Notes: generated by a model from the letters alone, not told the origin. Numbered from the stretch's first letter, positions 34,979-44,152 are shown. The stretch: 64,000 nt of DNA from Polyangiaceae bacterium (GCA_025936115.1 JAICTZ010000036.1:1-64000); one strand, 5' to 3'. Made by a program: numbers and translations.

Positions 34979-35374
34979 ATGACCTACAAACCCCCGCAGC
35001 ACAACGCCGTTTCTCCGTTCTTGCGCGCGCGTGACGTGCCGCGGCTGCTCGCCTTCCTCGCTGCGACGTTCGAGGCGGAGGAGCTCATGCGCCTGGACGG
35101 CCCGGACGGCTCCGTGCGACACGCCGAAGTGCGCATCGACGACTCGATCGTGATGCTCGGCGAGCGTCCGCGCGGCGACCACGACGCCGTCTGCTCGGTG
35201 CACGTCTACGTGCCCGACGTCGACCGTGCCTACGCCGCGGCGCTTGCGGCGGGCGGCAGCAGCATCGTGGCCCCGCGCGACCTGCCCTACGGCGATCGTT
35301 CGGGCGGCGTGAAGGATCCCGAGGGAAACCTGTGGTGGCTCGGCACGCACCTCGGGCGGCGGAGCGCAGGCTAG
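34979..35374 (+). CDS. VOC-family (PhnB/glyoxalase-like) protein
   Basis: 131 residues. Vicinal-oxygen-chelate fold, PhnB-like: VSPFLRARDVPRLLAFLAATF, VRIDDSIVMLGE, VHVYVPDVDRAYAAALAAGG and the C-terminal YGDRSGGVKDPEGNLWWLGTHL. These small metalloproteins act as glyoxalase-like enzymes or bind toxic small molecules. Pairing with a divergent MarR regulator and tandem operators suggests an inducible resistance or detoxification function (inference). Confidence 0.9.
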   Translation: MTYKPPQHNAVSPFLRARDVPRLLAFLAATFEAEELMRLDGPDGSVRHAEVRIDDSIVMLGERPRGDHDAVCSVHVYVPDVDRAYAAALAAGGSSIVAPRDLPYGDRSGGVKDPEGNLWWLGTHLGRRSAG

Positions 35375-35394
35375 GCGCGCGCCGAGCCCCGAGG

Positions 35395-36153
35395 CTAGAC
35401 CCCGAGTACCGCCTTGAGCCGGGCCTCGCCGGAGCGGCTCACGGGCACCGTGCGCCCGTCGGCGAGCACGGCGACCTTGCTCGAGTGACCCCAGGGCTCG
35501 AGCCGGGCGACGCGCGTGACGTTCAAGAGGTACGAGCGGTGCACGCGCACGAATTGTCGCGGCTCGAGGCTCGTTTCGAGGCTCTGCAGCGTCTGCTGCG
35601 TGAGCGACGAACGGCCCTCGTGAAACACCTCGACGTAGTCGTCTTGGCCTTTGACGAAGTCGATCGAGCGCGTCGGAATGATGAGGATCTCGGCGCCGTC
35701 GCGAATGACGAGCCGATCGAGGAAGGTCCCGGGGGCGCGTGCAGCCTGCGCGAGCTCGGGCGCTCCGAGCGCTCGAGGCGCACCGAGACGCTTTTCCACG
35801 CGGGCGAGCGCCTGCGCGAAGCGCTCGGCCGTGAACGGCTTCAAGAGGTAGTCCACCGCGTGTACTTCGAAGGCGTGCACGGCGTACTCGTCGAAAGCCG
35901 TCGTGAAGACGACCGCAATTTCGGAGGGGATCAGCCCGAGCACCTCGAAGCCGTCGAGTTTGGGCATCTGCACGTCGAGCAGGATCAAATCGGGTTTCTC
36001 CGTGCTCGCGAGCGTGACGGCTTCGAGCCCGTGCTTGGCCTCGCCGACGAGGATGAAGCTCGGGTGCGCATGCAAGTACTCGACGACCAGACGCCGCGCC
36101 GGCTCTTCGTCGTCGGCGACGAGTACCCGGTGTTCGCTCGCGAGCTTCGTCAT
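35395..36153 (-). CDS. LytTR-family response regulator
   Basis: 252 residues. REC domain with VLVADDEEPAR (Asp14, Asp15), phospho-acceptor Asp60 in LILLDVQMP and a conserved LLKPF. A LytTR DNA-binding domain follows (about 145-250: VKGQDDYVEVFHEG, FVRVHRSYLLNVTRVARLEPW). The ATG overlaps the kinase stop (ATGA). It is the last gene of a four-gene operon that also encodes a LytS-type kinase and two LiaF-like proteins. Confidence 0.95.
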   Translation of the reverse strand: MTKLASEHRVLVADDEEPARRLVVEYLHAHPSFILVGEAKHGLEAVTLASTEKPDLILLDVQMPKLDGFEVLGLIPSEIAVVFTTAFDEYAVHAFEVHAVDYLLKPFTAERFAQALARVEKRLGAPRALGAPELAQAARAPGTFLDRLVIRDGAEILIIPTRSIDFVKGQDDYVEVFHEGRSSLTQQTLQSLETSLEPRQFVRVHRSYLLNVTRVARLEPWGHSSKVAVLADGRTVPVSRSGEARLKAVLGV

Positions 36154-37214
36154 CCTACGTCCTTGGTTTCCGGCGCGCGCGCCGGCACGTCGAGCACGAC
36201 GCGAAAGTGTGCGGGATCGCGTTCGATGCGCAAGACGGCGTCCGAGCCGTAATGGGCGACGAGCCGAGCCCGCACGTTCGCGAGGCCGACGCCGCCAGGC
36301 CGCCGGCGCGGCAGCGGATCGATGCCGTTCTCGAGCTCGATCAGGAGTCGAGCGGCGTGCCGGCGCGCTCGCACGCGGAGCGGCGCCGGCTCGTCGACTC
36401 TGGCAATACCGTGCGTCATGGCATTTTCGACGAGCGGCTGGAGCAAGAGCGACGGCACGAGGCACGTTCGCGCGTCCTCTTCGAGCTCGACGTCCACTTT
36501 GAGTCGCTCGCCGAGGCGCAGCGTCTCGACGCTGAGGTAGCGCTCGCAGAGCGCCCATTCTTCGCTGAGCGGCACGAGCGCGTGTTCTTGCGCGCCGAGC
36601 GTCCCGCGCAGGTAATCCGCGAGCAGCACGCAGGCTGCGCGTGCCTTCGCCGTGTCGTAGCCGATGAGCGCGTTCACCGTGTTCAGGCTGTTGAACAAGA
36701 AGTGGGGGTGCACCTGGGCGCGCAGGGCTTGCAGCTCGGCGCGCTGTGCGTTCAGCGCGAGCGCGCCTTCCCGTTCGATGGCGTCACGCCGGAGCTCGAG
36801 CTCGGAGAGCATGTAGTGGAAGGTCGCGACGAGCACGTAAAAGAGCGCGCCCACGCCGAGCAACGCGGGCTCCGCCGCGTCGATGTCCCCCGGCAGCTTG
36901 TGCCAGGCAGGCACGAGCGCGAGCACCTCGACGAACGCTTTCCAGCACACGAGGAACACGAGGCTCCACACCACCGCGGCCGCGCCCTGAGCCGAGACGA
37001 CGCGCCCGAGCCGCCCCGGGTCGAGCGGCAGCGCGCGGCAGAGGTACCAGGACGGCAGCGTCACGAGCGCGAACGCGAGCGTGCAAATCAGCGCGAGCAG
37101 GAGCGCTCCGAGCTCCGCCGTCGAATGCAAGAGCAGCCACGGGACCACCGAAAGGCCCGCCCAGAACGAGAGATAAGCCGTGAGCGAGCGGCGCTGGGCG
37201 AGCAGGGGATGCAC
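36150..37214 (-). CDS. LytS/YehU-type sensor histidine kinase
   Basis: 354 residues. Four hydrophobic segments (about 12-30, 36-58, 77-100, 115-135) precede the His_kinase domain. Its phospho-acceptor is His171 in QVHPHFLFNSLNTVNAL. The HATPase part has LVENAMTHGIAR and GVGLANVRARL. It senses an envelope or ligand signal and phosphorylates the coupled LytTR regulator. The gene is 36 nt downstream of the LiaF-like gene on the same strand. Confidence 0.93.
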   Translation of the reverse strand: MHPLLAQRRSLTAYLSFWAGLSVVPWLLLHSTAELGALLLALICTLAFALVTLPSWYLCRALPLDPGRLGRVVSAQGAAAVVWSLVFLVCWKAFVEVLALVPAWHKLPGDIDAAEPALLGVGALFYVLVATFHYMLSELELRRDAIEREGALALNAQRAELQALRAQVHPHFLFNSLNTVNALIGYDTAKARAACVLLADYLRGTLGAQEHALVPLSEEWALCERYLSVETLRLGERLKVDVELEEDARTCLVPSLLLQPLVENAMTHGIARVDEPAPLRVRARRHAARLLIELENGIDPLPRRRPGGVGLANVRARLVAHYGSDAVLRIERDPAHFRVVLDVPARAPETKDVG

Positions 37215-37250
37215 GGCAGAACCCGGGCGAAGTCGGCGGTACTCGGCAGC

Positions 37251-38045
37251 TCAGTGACGCACGGTGACGCCGCCGAGCGTCACCGTGCCGGTGATGCGCA
37301 GGCGCGGAGCGTCGGCGGAGCCCTGCGTCGTGCGCGTCGTGTCGTCGGCGCCGCCGAAGAGCGGCGTTACTTCGCAATACACCTGCCATGTGTCCGGCAC
37401 GCGAATATCGATGCCGCCCATCACGACGCGTAGATCGAGGACGGCGCCTTCGGGCGCGAGCCGCGCGTTACGCAGGTCGATTTCTACTCCGCCCGCCGTG
37501 ACGCCGAGCTCGCCCCCCCGCCAGGCCTGTGACTCGATGTTGAGCTGAGCTCCGGAAAACGTGTACTGCCGGCGCAGCTGGTCGGCGTCCGTGGTTTGCG
37601 TGTGCTGGTGGAATGATTCGTCCTTGCTGAGCCCGTGGCCACCGCCATTCGCGTCAGCGCCGGGGTCGCCGCTGCTGCGGTCGCCGCCGCACGCGTTCGG
37701 GTGCTCCCAGCGTCCGTGCCGGTGCCGCCCGCGCACGATGAACGAAAGCCCCATCAGCACGAGCAGCCCCGGCCAGAGGCGCGCCGCCGGGAACGCGATC
37801 ATACCCAGGTTTCCCGCGAGCAAGAGCGCGCCCATCGCCACGAACGCGAGCGCGAAGAGCCCTGCGATCAGGCCCCGTCCGCGCCCGAGGGCCGAAACAC
37901 CCATCACGACCACGAACAAGGGCCAGAAGTCGACGACGCGCACGTGGTGCGGCACGAGCCCGAACTCACGCGCGAGGAGGCCCGCGCCGACCAACACCAA
38001 AATGAATCCCGGCCAAATCCCGGGTCCACGCTTTCTGCGCATCAC
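37251..38045 (-). CDS. LiaF-like four-TM toastrack protein
   Basis: 264 residues. Four transmembrane helices (IWPGFILVLVGAGLLAREFG, FWPLFVVVMGVSALGRG, LIAGLFALAFVAMGALLLAG, LWPGLLVLMGLSFIVRG) are followed by a His/Gly-rich linker. A beta-helical LiaF C-terminal (toastrack) domain ends the protein (GGVEIDLRNARLAPEGAVLDLRV and GGIDIRVPDTWQV). LiaF proteins restrain envelope-stress kinases in Firmicutes. Here the partner is a LytS/LytTR pair. AGGAGGT precedes the start. Confidence 0.92.
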   Translation of the reverse strand: MMRRKRGPGIWPGFILVLVGAGLLAREFGLVPHHVRVVDFWPLFVVVMGVSALGRGRGLIAGLFALAFVAMGALLLAGNLGMIAFPAARLWPGLLVLMGLSFIVRGRHRHGRWEHPNACGGDRSSGDPGADANGGGHGLSKDESFHQHTQTTDADQLRRQYTFSGAQLNIESQAWRGGELGVTAGGVEIDLRNARLAPEGAVLDLRVVMGGIDIRVPDTWQVYCEVTPLFGGADDTTRTTQGSADAPRLRITGTVTLGGVTVRH

Positions 38046-38055
38046 GGCACACCTC

Positions 38056-38490
38056 CTATCGCACGCTCAGGCCGCCGGCTACGACCGTGCCCGTCACCCG
38101 CAGCCGTGGCCGCGACGTGTCGGCAGCCGCGACGAAGCGATCCTGGCTGATCCCGCCGCAGACGGCTTCCACGTCGCAAGAAACCTGCCAATCCTTGGGC
38201 ACCAAAATCGTGATCCCGCTGAGCGCCGACTGCACGTCGAGCGTTGCGCCCTCCGGGCTCGGCAGCGCCTCACGCAGGTCCACGGTCACGCCCGACAGCA
38301 CGGCGGTGACGCGCCCGCTGCGAAGCGCGCGCGACCTCACGACGATACGAAACCCGTCGAACGCCGCGCCCTGCTCGAAGCACTCGTCGTCCGTGACGAA
38401 CGGCTCGCTCAGTTCCTCGAACTCGTCTTCCTCGAACCAATCCTCCGCCGTCGCAAAGCGCAGATTCTTTTCCAATGCTTGAATTTGCAT
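38056..38490 (-). CDS. soluble LiaF-C / toastrack-domain protein
   Basis: 144 residues with no membrane helix. The acidic N-terminal half (AEDWFEEDEFEELSEPFV) is followed by a toastrack domain (GVTVDLREALPSPEGATLDV, GITILVPKDWQVSCDVEAVCGG). This matches the C-terminal domain of the adjacent LiaF-like protein. It is the first gene of the operon, with 10 nt to the next. It could compete with or dock onto the four-TM protein to tune kinase activity (inference). Confidence 0.88.
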   Translation of the reverse strand: MQIQALEKNLRFATAEDWFEEDEFEELSEPFVTDDECFEQGAAFDGFRIVVRSRALRSGRVTAVLSGVTVDLREALPSPEGATLDVQSALSGITILVPKDWQVSCDVEAVCGGISQDRFVAAADTSRPRLRVTGTVVAGGLSVR

Positions 38491-38866
38491 ACTGACCTCC
38501 GTGGGCGCTCTCCGGAGCGACCTTTCGTGAAGCTCAAACTAGGGGACGCGAGCGCCTCGAGCCCGCGCGCTTCGGCGAACGCTCCGGGCGTGCCGGTGAA
38601 TGACGGAGCCCTACCGGTGGACGGATGTGGCTGCCCACCCCCCGTCCGTGCTCGCCGCGTTGCGGCTGCGCGCGGGCGGCCCCTCCCAAACGCTCGCGGA
38701 CTCGCGTGGGAGGGGAACACGGACGTCCGCTCCGACGTCCGCGCGGACGTTCCACGCCGCGGTAGCGCGCGAGCAACGCCGAACATTCGCGCCAGTTCAG
38801 CGCAGGGCGCGCTCGGCACATCGGTTGCACTCCGCGTCCGTCGACTCGAACGCGAGAGGCGACCCC
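38491..38866. other. intergenic region with long hairpin
   Basis: 376 nt with no credible gene. At 38680-38715, CCCCTCCCA pairs with TGGGAGGGG around an 18-nt loop, a strong potential hairpin without a U-run. Just after it, GGACGTCCG-like palindromes recur (38720-38755). Promoters for the LiaF operon and for the lipoprotein at 38867 should lie here. Confidence 0.5.
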
Positions 38867-39769
38867 ATGCAGCGAAACCCAAGACGGCGACGCACGTCAC
38901 TGAAAACGTTGGCGCTCACGGCGCTCTACGGCGCAGCAAGCGCCTGCGCCAATCCGGCACCTGCCGATGACGGCGCATCGCCGCACGGCACGGCCGGCAC
39001 CGATGGCGGAACGAGCACGCCGAACGGCGAGCTCAAGCCCGACGCCTCCGGCTGGGTAGACCCAGCGAGTAACGACCTCGGCATCCAAGGCGCATTCTAT
39101 CCGTACGGTGATCGCTACGGTGTCGCCAAGTGCGTGAACGTCGGTATGCACGCGCCCGACGAATGCTCGCTCATCACGGCACCGCCGCCGCCTCCAGCCA
39201 CGGGCTTTCCAAATCAAGACGGTAAAATGTGCACTAGCGGCGCGACGGCCGTCATTCTGCCCTGTAAAGCGGGCGTGACGACTTCGGGTTGCCCCGAGCA
39301 CGACTTTTCCAACATGTGGGGCGCCGGCATCGGCTTCGACTTCAACGCACTCGGCGGCACGGACGGCGGAGTCACGCTCAAGAACCCCTGGAACCCCGAC
39401 GAACACGGCGTCGTCGGCATGGCGTTCGAGCTCGACGTCGTGCCGGCGCCCGGCCTGCGCGTCGAATTCCCCCTTCGCCTCACGGACAGCGAAGCACAAG
39501 CCGTCAACCTGCCGCCCGGCTCGACGACGGACGACCACCCCGACGGCGCGCCGTACTGGGGCGGCAACGCGAGCTTCTCGAACTCACCCGTTCAGGCCGG
39601 GCACAACGAGCTCCGTTGGGCCGACGTGAAGAAGCCCGGCACGACGCCCTCCTACGTCTTCGACAAGGCGCGCCTGCTCGGCATTCAATTTCACGTGCCC
39701 GCAGTGCAAACGGCTGCGCCCGGCGCGTACGCGTTTTGCGTGAGCCATCTGACGCCGCTCAGGCAGTAG
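38867..39769 (+). CDS. exported lipoprotein, beta-rich, unknown function
   Basis: 300 residues. A basic twin-Arg-like start (MQRNPRRRRTSLKTLALTAL) is followed by a likely lipobox (SAC-AN). A Gly/Thr/Asp linker leads to a domain with GWVDPASNDLGIQGAFYPYGD, four to six Cys residues and VVGMAFELDVVPAPGLRVEF. The domain layout suggests a jelly-roll carbohydrate-binding-like fold of a kind common in Polyangia. GAGAGG eight nt before ATG 38867 supports the start. The RRRRTSLKTLAL stretch resembles a Tat signal; this is uncertain. Confidence 0.75.
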   Translation: MQRNPRRRRTSLKTLALTALYGAASACANPAPADDGASPHGTAGTDGGTSTPNGELKPDASGWVDPASNDLGIQGAFYPYGDRYGVAKCVNVGMHAPDECSLITAPPPPPATGFPNQDGKMCTSGATAVILPCKAGVTTSGCPEHDFSNMWGAGIGFDFNALGGTDGGVTLKNPWNPDEHGVVGMAFELDVVPAPGLRVEFPLRLTDSEAQAVNLPPGSTTDDHPDGAPYWGGNASFSNSPVQAGHNELRWADVKKPGTTPSYVFDKARLLGIQFHVPAVQTAAPGAYAFCVSHLTPLRQ

Positions 39770-40166
39770 GCCCGGCGCGCGCGCTCTGCCCGCGCCGTGA
39801 TCCGCTCGACCGCCGCGCGGGAATGATCTCAGCGTCCTCGGTGAGTCAATCGGTCGGCGCCGGCGTGAGCCGGAGGCGCAAGCATTTTAGGTGGTGCACA
39901 GGTGGGATCGGCGGAGGCGGGCATCGGTGGAGGAGGGACTGGCCCCCGGGGGGGGCGGGCCGGTGCCCTCCCGATTACCCCGCCCCGTTGCGCAAGAAAT
40001 CGACGACTTCGGCGAACCGCGCGCGCAGGAAGCCGCGTGTGTCGGCGTCGAGCTGCTGGGCTTCGCCGCCGGGGCTTCGGGTGCTGGTCACCGTCGCCCG
40101 AGCTTAGCGCGGGACGGCGAGCGGACGACTCCGCGGCGGATGCAAGCCGTGCGTGACTGAGGTGAC
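39770..40166. other. intergenic region, low-complexity G/C tract
   Basis: 397 nt. A G/C-rich low-complexity stretch (39910-39965, with runs of five C and eight G) has no recognisable element. A short possible coding stretch at 39975-40091 is listed separately. Nothing else is supported. Confidence 0.5.
39975..40091 (-). CDS. possible 38-residue ORF or gene remnant
   Basis: GTG 40091 opens a frame reading TSTRSPGGEAQQLDADTRGF followed by LRARFAEVVDFLRNGAG and TAA. Codon use is GC3-rich like real genes here and the second half is a convincing amphipathic helix. No clear ribosome site. It could be a small protein or the tail of a lost gene. Confidence 0.3.
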   Translation of the reverse strand: MTSTRSPGGEAQQLDADTRGFLRARFAEVVDFLRNGAG

Positions 40167-40841
40167 TCAGTTCAACGTCATCTTGCCGGCGGGCGCGCGT
40201 ACGCCCAGCGCCACCACCGCTGCACGGAGTTGTTCGACGATGCGGCGTAGCCGCTCGCACGGATCCGGCTCCGCGAGTAGTGCCTGACTCGCGTCGGGGT
40301 CGCCCGCGAGCAGTGCCGCGATGCGATCGGCGAACTGGCCCGCGCCCGCCGCTCCGCGGGTCACCTCGCCGAGGTCACGCACCGCTTCGGGCAGACGCGG
40401 TGCGAGCGTGCGCCAAAGTGAGACGACCTCTTGCTCGAGGCCGGCGCTCAGGCGCGGGTCGAACGGTAAGTCCTGGATGAGCTCCGCACGCACGACGCGA
40501 TACGCTTGTGCGGCGGGCAGCTCCCGGACGAGGCGCACGCGCGCGAGGCCGAGCAGCATGACGTTGTAGCGGCCGTCGGGTAGCGCCGTGTGTTCCAGGA
40601 TGCGACCCGCGCCACACACGTCGAACACGGGCGGCCGGCCGCCGTAGTCCGATTCGAAGCCCGGCTTGAGACGCGCGACGGCAAGGGTGCGTGAGCCGGC
40701 GAGCGCGTCGGTGACGAGCGCGCGGTAACGCGGCTCGAACACGTGGAGCGGCAAGAGCGCTCCCGGAAACAACGTCGCTTCCGGCAGCGGAAAGATGGAA
40801 AGCGCCGCCAAGTCGGCGGGGGACAGCGACTCTTCGGGCAT
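40167..40841 (-). CDS. Lon substrate-binding (LON-N) domain protein
   Basis: 224 residues from ATG 40841. The start LAALSIFPLPEATLFPGALLPLHVFEPRYRALV is the classic LON N-terminal domain signature. VCGAGRILEHTALPDGRYNVMLLGLARVRL follows. No ATPase or protease domain is present, so this is a stand-alone peptidase-substrate-binding protein of the YcaR/LON-domain type with unproven role. A six-residue extension to 40859 is possible. Confidence 0.92.
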   Translation of the reverse strand: MPEESLSPADLAALSIFPLPEATLFPGALLPLHVFEPRYRALVTDALAGSRTLAVARLKPGFESDYGGRPPVFDVCGAGRILEHTALPDGRYNVMLLGLARVRLVRELPAAQAYRVVRAELIQDLPFDPRLSAGLEQEVVSLWRTLAPRLPEAVRDLGEVTRGAAGAGQFADRIAALLAGDPDASQALLAEPDPCERLRRIVEQLRAAVVALGVRAPAGKMTLN

Positions 40842-40991
40842 GCGGCGATCCTGCCACACGCGCTGCCCCCGGCGCGCTCACCTTGCCCTATACCCGTGCC
40901 ATTCCGGGATTCAGCGGCCAAAAACGCGCGCGCACTAAAGGGCGGCGCGAGGCTGACCGTTCGCGTGGGCAACCCGACTCGACGTGCCGCC

Positions 40992-41474
40992 GTGAGTAGC
41001 CCCAGTTTCGACTTCGTAGACGTATTGGTCGTGGACAGCGATCGCGGTCGCCTCGCACGCACCTGCGGCTGGCTGCTCGGCAAGGGCTACGACGTGACGA
41101 CGCGGAGCACGGGTCACGAGCTCACCGCCGCCGTGCGCGAGCTGCGGCCCGCGATCGTGCTCATCGACGTGATCGTTCCGGACCTCGGCAGTCAGGAGCT
41201 CCGGCAGTTTCTTCAACACTGTGAGGCGAACGCCGGGCCTCGGGTGATCGTCCATTCGCACCTGTTGCCGAAAATCTTGCGCGCGGTCGTCGATACACGT
41301 CTGATTCTCGGCGTCGTTCGTCCGACCGAGGACGAACGCGACTTCTTCCGGCAGCTCGACGCGCTCACCGGCCTTTCACCCGACGCGCGGCCGCGCCGCC
41401 CGACGAGCGGCACGCACCGCATCGATTTCGCCGAAGCGGCGGGGTCGTCGCGCGACCGGCGACAAGCGGGTTGA
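40992..41474 (+). CDS. REC-like receiver domain protein
   Basis: 160 residues from GTG 40992. VDVLVVDSDRGRLARTCGWLL supplies the acidic pocket (Asp15, Asp17). Asp59 in AIVLIDVIVPDLG is the probable phospho-acceptor. The usual Lys of the KP motif is replaced (GVVRPTED), so signalling may be atypical. The C-terminal tail is basic, with no output domain. It is divergent from the LON-domain gene. The longer open frame to 40743 is antisense overlap. Confidence 0.75.
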   Translation: MSSPSFDFVDVLVVDSDRGRLARTCGWLLGKGYDVTTRSTGHELTAAVRELRPAIVLIDVIVPDLGSQELRQFLQHCEANAGPRVIVHSHLLPKILRAVVDTRLILGVVRPTEDERDFFRQLDALTGLSPDARPRRPTSGTHRIDFAEAAGSSRDRRQAG

Positions 41475-41498
41475 GCCGCCGCGCCGAGCGGTTTTCGT

Positions 41499-43102
41499 TC
41501 AAGCCACGCGCGGCTCGACGGGAGTCGGCAAAGCGAAGGCGGCGGCGTTCGGTCCGCTTTCGGCTGCGTCTTGCAGGCGCTGTCTCAGCTCGTCACGCTG
41601 TTTCACGAACTCGGCGGGCAGCCGCTCGAGCATCGGCGCCAAGAGCTCGTCGTGCGACTCGGCTTCGGCCGTGGCGCTCGCGAGCTCGAGGCGCATGAGC
41701 CACGCGAAGTCCGCCTCCGAAAGCCCGAGACCGGCGACGACGAGATCGTCGTAGCGCGGCACCCAGCCGTACGGGCTCGAAACGGCGCCACCGCGTCCGT
41801 GAGCACGCTCGAGCATCCACACGAGCACGCGCGCGTTGTCTCCGAAGCCGGGCCAGAGGAAGCGCTGGTCGTCCCCGCGCCGAAACCAATTGACGCGGAA
41901 GACGGGCGGCGGCTGCGCGAGCTTTGCGCCGAGCGCGAGCCAGTGCGCGAAGTAGTCGGCCATGTGGTACCCGCAGAACGGCAGCATGGCCATGGGATCG
42001 CGGCGGATGGCCGGTAGTCCGCTCTCGGCGGCCGCGGTCGCTTCCGAGCCGAGCGTCGCCGCGGCGTACACGCCGTGCGCCCAGTCGAAGGTCTGGAACA
42101 CGAGCGGCATCGTGCGGCTCATGCGACCGCCGAACACGAAGAGCTCGAGCGGTACGCCGTTCGGATCGTCCCAGCGCGCGTCGAGTGACGGGCAGCGCGC
42201 GAGCGGAGCCGTGAAGCGGGCGTTCGGGTGCGCGGCGGGCTCGGGGCTCTTCGGCGTCCAATCGCGGCCGCGCCAATCGACGAGGTGCGCGGGCGGCTCG
42301 TCCGTCATGCCTTCCCACCAGACGTCGCCGTCGTCGGTGAGCGCCACGTTCGTGAAGATCGTGTCGGCGGCGATCGCGAGCATCGCGTTCGGATTCGTCA
42401 GCTCGCTCGTGCCGGGCGCGACGCCGAATAGGCCATTTTCCGGGTTGATGGCGTACAGTCGTCCGTCCGCGCCGGGCGTGATCCAGGCGATGTCGTCGCC
42501 GAGCGTCGTCACCTTGTAACCGGCGAGCGCGGGCGGGACGACCAGCATCGCGAAGTTCGTCTTGCCGCAGGCGCTCGGGAACGCTGCGGCGACGTAGCTC
42601 TTCTCGCCGGCCGGCGATTCGACGCCGAGCAGCGCCATGTGCTCGGCGAGCCAACCCTCGTCCCGCGCCATCACGGACGCGAGGCGGAGCGCGAAGCACT
42701 TCTTACCGAGGAGCGCATTGCCGCCGTAACCGCTGCCGAACGACCACACGGCGCGCTCCTCCGGGAAGTGCGCGGAAACAGCGCGCGAAGCCGCGCTTTC
42801 ATGGCCCCGGGCTCCTGCCAGTGGTTGGTGGGCCCGGCGTCTACTTCGTGCTCGGAGCAGATGAACGTGCGGCTTTCGACGCGCGCCACGTCGCGCGGAT
42901 CCGAGCGGCACAGGTAGCTATTCGGGCGCTTTTCCGGGTTCAGCGCGAGCAGGGTGCCGGCCGCGAGCATGTCTGCGACGAGGGTCTGGCGCTCCTCTTC
43001 GCTGCCGTCGCACACGTGCACGGAGCTCGGCGCACAGAGCTCCACGATCTCTTGGACCCACGCCGCCAGTGCCGCGTTTTCGAGGGAGAGATTCAGCGCC
43101 AT
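41499..43102 (-). pseudogene. pckG: GTP-type PEP carboxykinase broken by internal deletion/frameshift
   Basis: The N-terminal 109 codons run from ATG 43102 (MALNLSLENAALAAWVQEIV) to MKARLRALF near 42776. The C-terminal part is in another frame from [17 protein letters not shown] (42770) to the stop at 41499. It keeps the metal/GKK region, the kinase P-loop FPSACGKTN and GDDIAW. In GTP-dependent PEPCKs about 85-90 residues lie between these points (the YVIPFSMGP to PCNPE region). They are missing here and the join shifts the frame. The intact enzyme would convert oxaloacetate plus GTP to PEP. GAGGTG precedes the start. Either a true pseudogene or an assembly deletion. Confidence 0.88.
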
Positions 43103-43275
43103 GACACCTCGCTCCAACTTGGGTCTGGTGCATGCCGAGTGCCAGGGCGCACGTGCTCGATTTCGGCGCCGCCCGCTCGGGCCACGGGCGGCGACGACTG
43201 ACAGGCCGATCAGGGGCCGTAACGAATGCGCAACGACTGCGGGCGTTGCCTACATCCGCGCCTACACTGCGCGTC

Positions 43276-43887
43276 TCACTGCGCGCGCGCGTACCAGGCG
43301 ACGATCTTCGGGTGCGCGCTCACGTTGGCGCGCACGGCCTCGAGCTTGGCGAACGGCGAGAGGGCGTCGGCGGGCACGTGATCGAGCACACCCTTTTTGA
43401 ACCAATTCGCCAAAATGAAGAGCTTGATGTCCGCCACGCTGAGCTCACTGCCGCCCGCGAAGGGACCGGTGATTTGCTTTTCCATGTTGCCGGCCCAGGC
43501 GCGCAGCGGTCCTTCGACGAGCGCGGCGCGCCGGCGCTTGAGCTCGTCGGCGTCGGCGATGCCGAACGTGGCGCCGACGGCGGCGCGCAAATCCTCGCAC
43601 GCGCCCAGCAGGGATTCGAGACGTAGCGCCTCCCATTCGTCGGAGGGGAGCAGTCCAAAGCGACGCCCGACGTAGGCCAAAATCGTGTTCGACTGGCTGA
43701 TCGGCGGCTTGCCCTCGAGCTCGAGCACCGGTAGCGAGCCGAACGGCGTCGTCGGCTTGAGCGCGGGCCAATCGGCGCGCGCGACGCGATTGTCGACGAA
43801 ATCGACCCCGGCCGCGAAGAGCGCGAGGCGACATTCCTCGCCGCGGCTCGTGGGGGCGTCGAAATACGTGAGCTTGAACTTGGGCAT
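43276..43887 (-). CDS. glutathione S-transferase family protein
   Basis: 203 residues from ATG 43887. Thioredoxin-like N-terminal domain starting MPKFKLTYFDAPTSRGEECR (Tyr8 in the catalytic position of sigma/mu-type GSTs). LPVLELEGKPPISQSNTILAYVGRRFG binds glutathione. The C-terminal helical domain contains ELSVADIKLFIL. The frame is open upstream to 44061 but crosses a repeat region with no family match. It is 173 nt from the PEPCK start, same strand. Confidence 0.9.
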   Translation of the reverse strand: MPKFKLTYFDAPTSRGEECRLALFAAGVDFVDNRVARADWPALKPTTPFGSLPVLELEGKPPISQSNTILAYVGRRFGLLPSDEWEALRLESLLGACEDLRAAVGATFGIADADELKRRRAALVEGPLRAWAGNMEKQITGPFAGGSELSVADIKLFILANWFKKGVLDHVPADALSPFAKLEAVRANVSAHPKIVAWYARAQ

Positions 43888-43989
43888 GCGGCGGAGCCTA
43901 GGGCCCGGCGCTCCGAATGTCACGGGTGCGCATCGGTGCGATATGTCGTTTCCGAACCTTCGGCGCTCGAACGCGTATCGCTCTCCAAC

Positions 43990-44152
43990 GGGCCCGTAAA
44001 CGTGCCCGTGCCCGTGCCCGAAGAGACGTGCCCGTGAACGTGCCCGTGCCCGAAAATGCAACAGCGTGCCCCGTCGCGCGGATGAAGCGCGATGCAGCGA
44101 CTCCTTACGGATCCTCGGGCACGTTTACGGGCACGTTTACGGGCACGTGGGG
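43990..44152. repeat. GTGCCCGTG-type repeats in inverted arrangement
   Basis: 43990-44060 carries several copies of GCCCGT-AAACGT, GTGCCCGTGCCCG and ACGTGCCCGTGAACGTGCCC. 44115-44152 carries the complementary form (GGGCACGTTTACGGGCACG twice). The two blocks can fold into a long imperfect hairpin with an approximately 55-nt loop. They fill most of the 289-nt gap between the GST and KefB-like genes. I see no gene in this gap. Confidence 0.8.
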
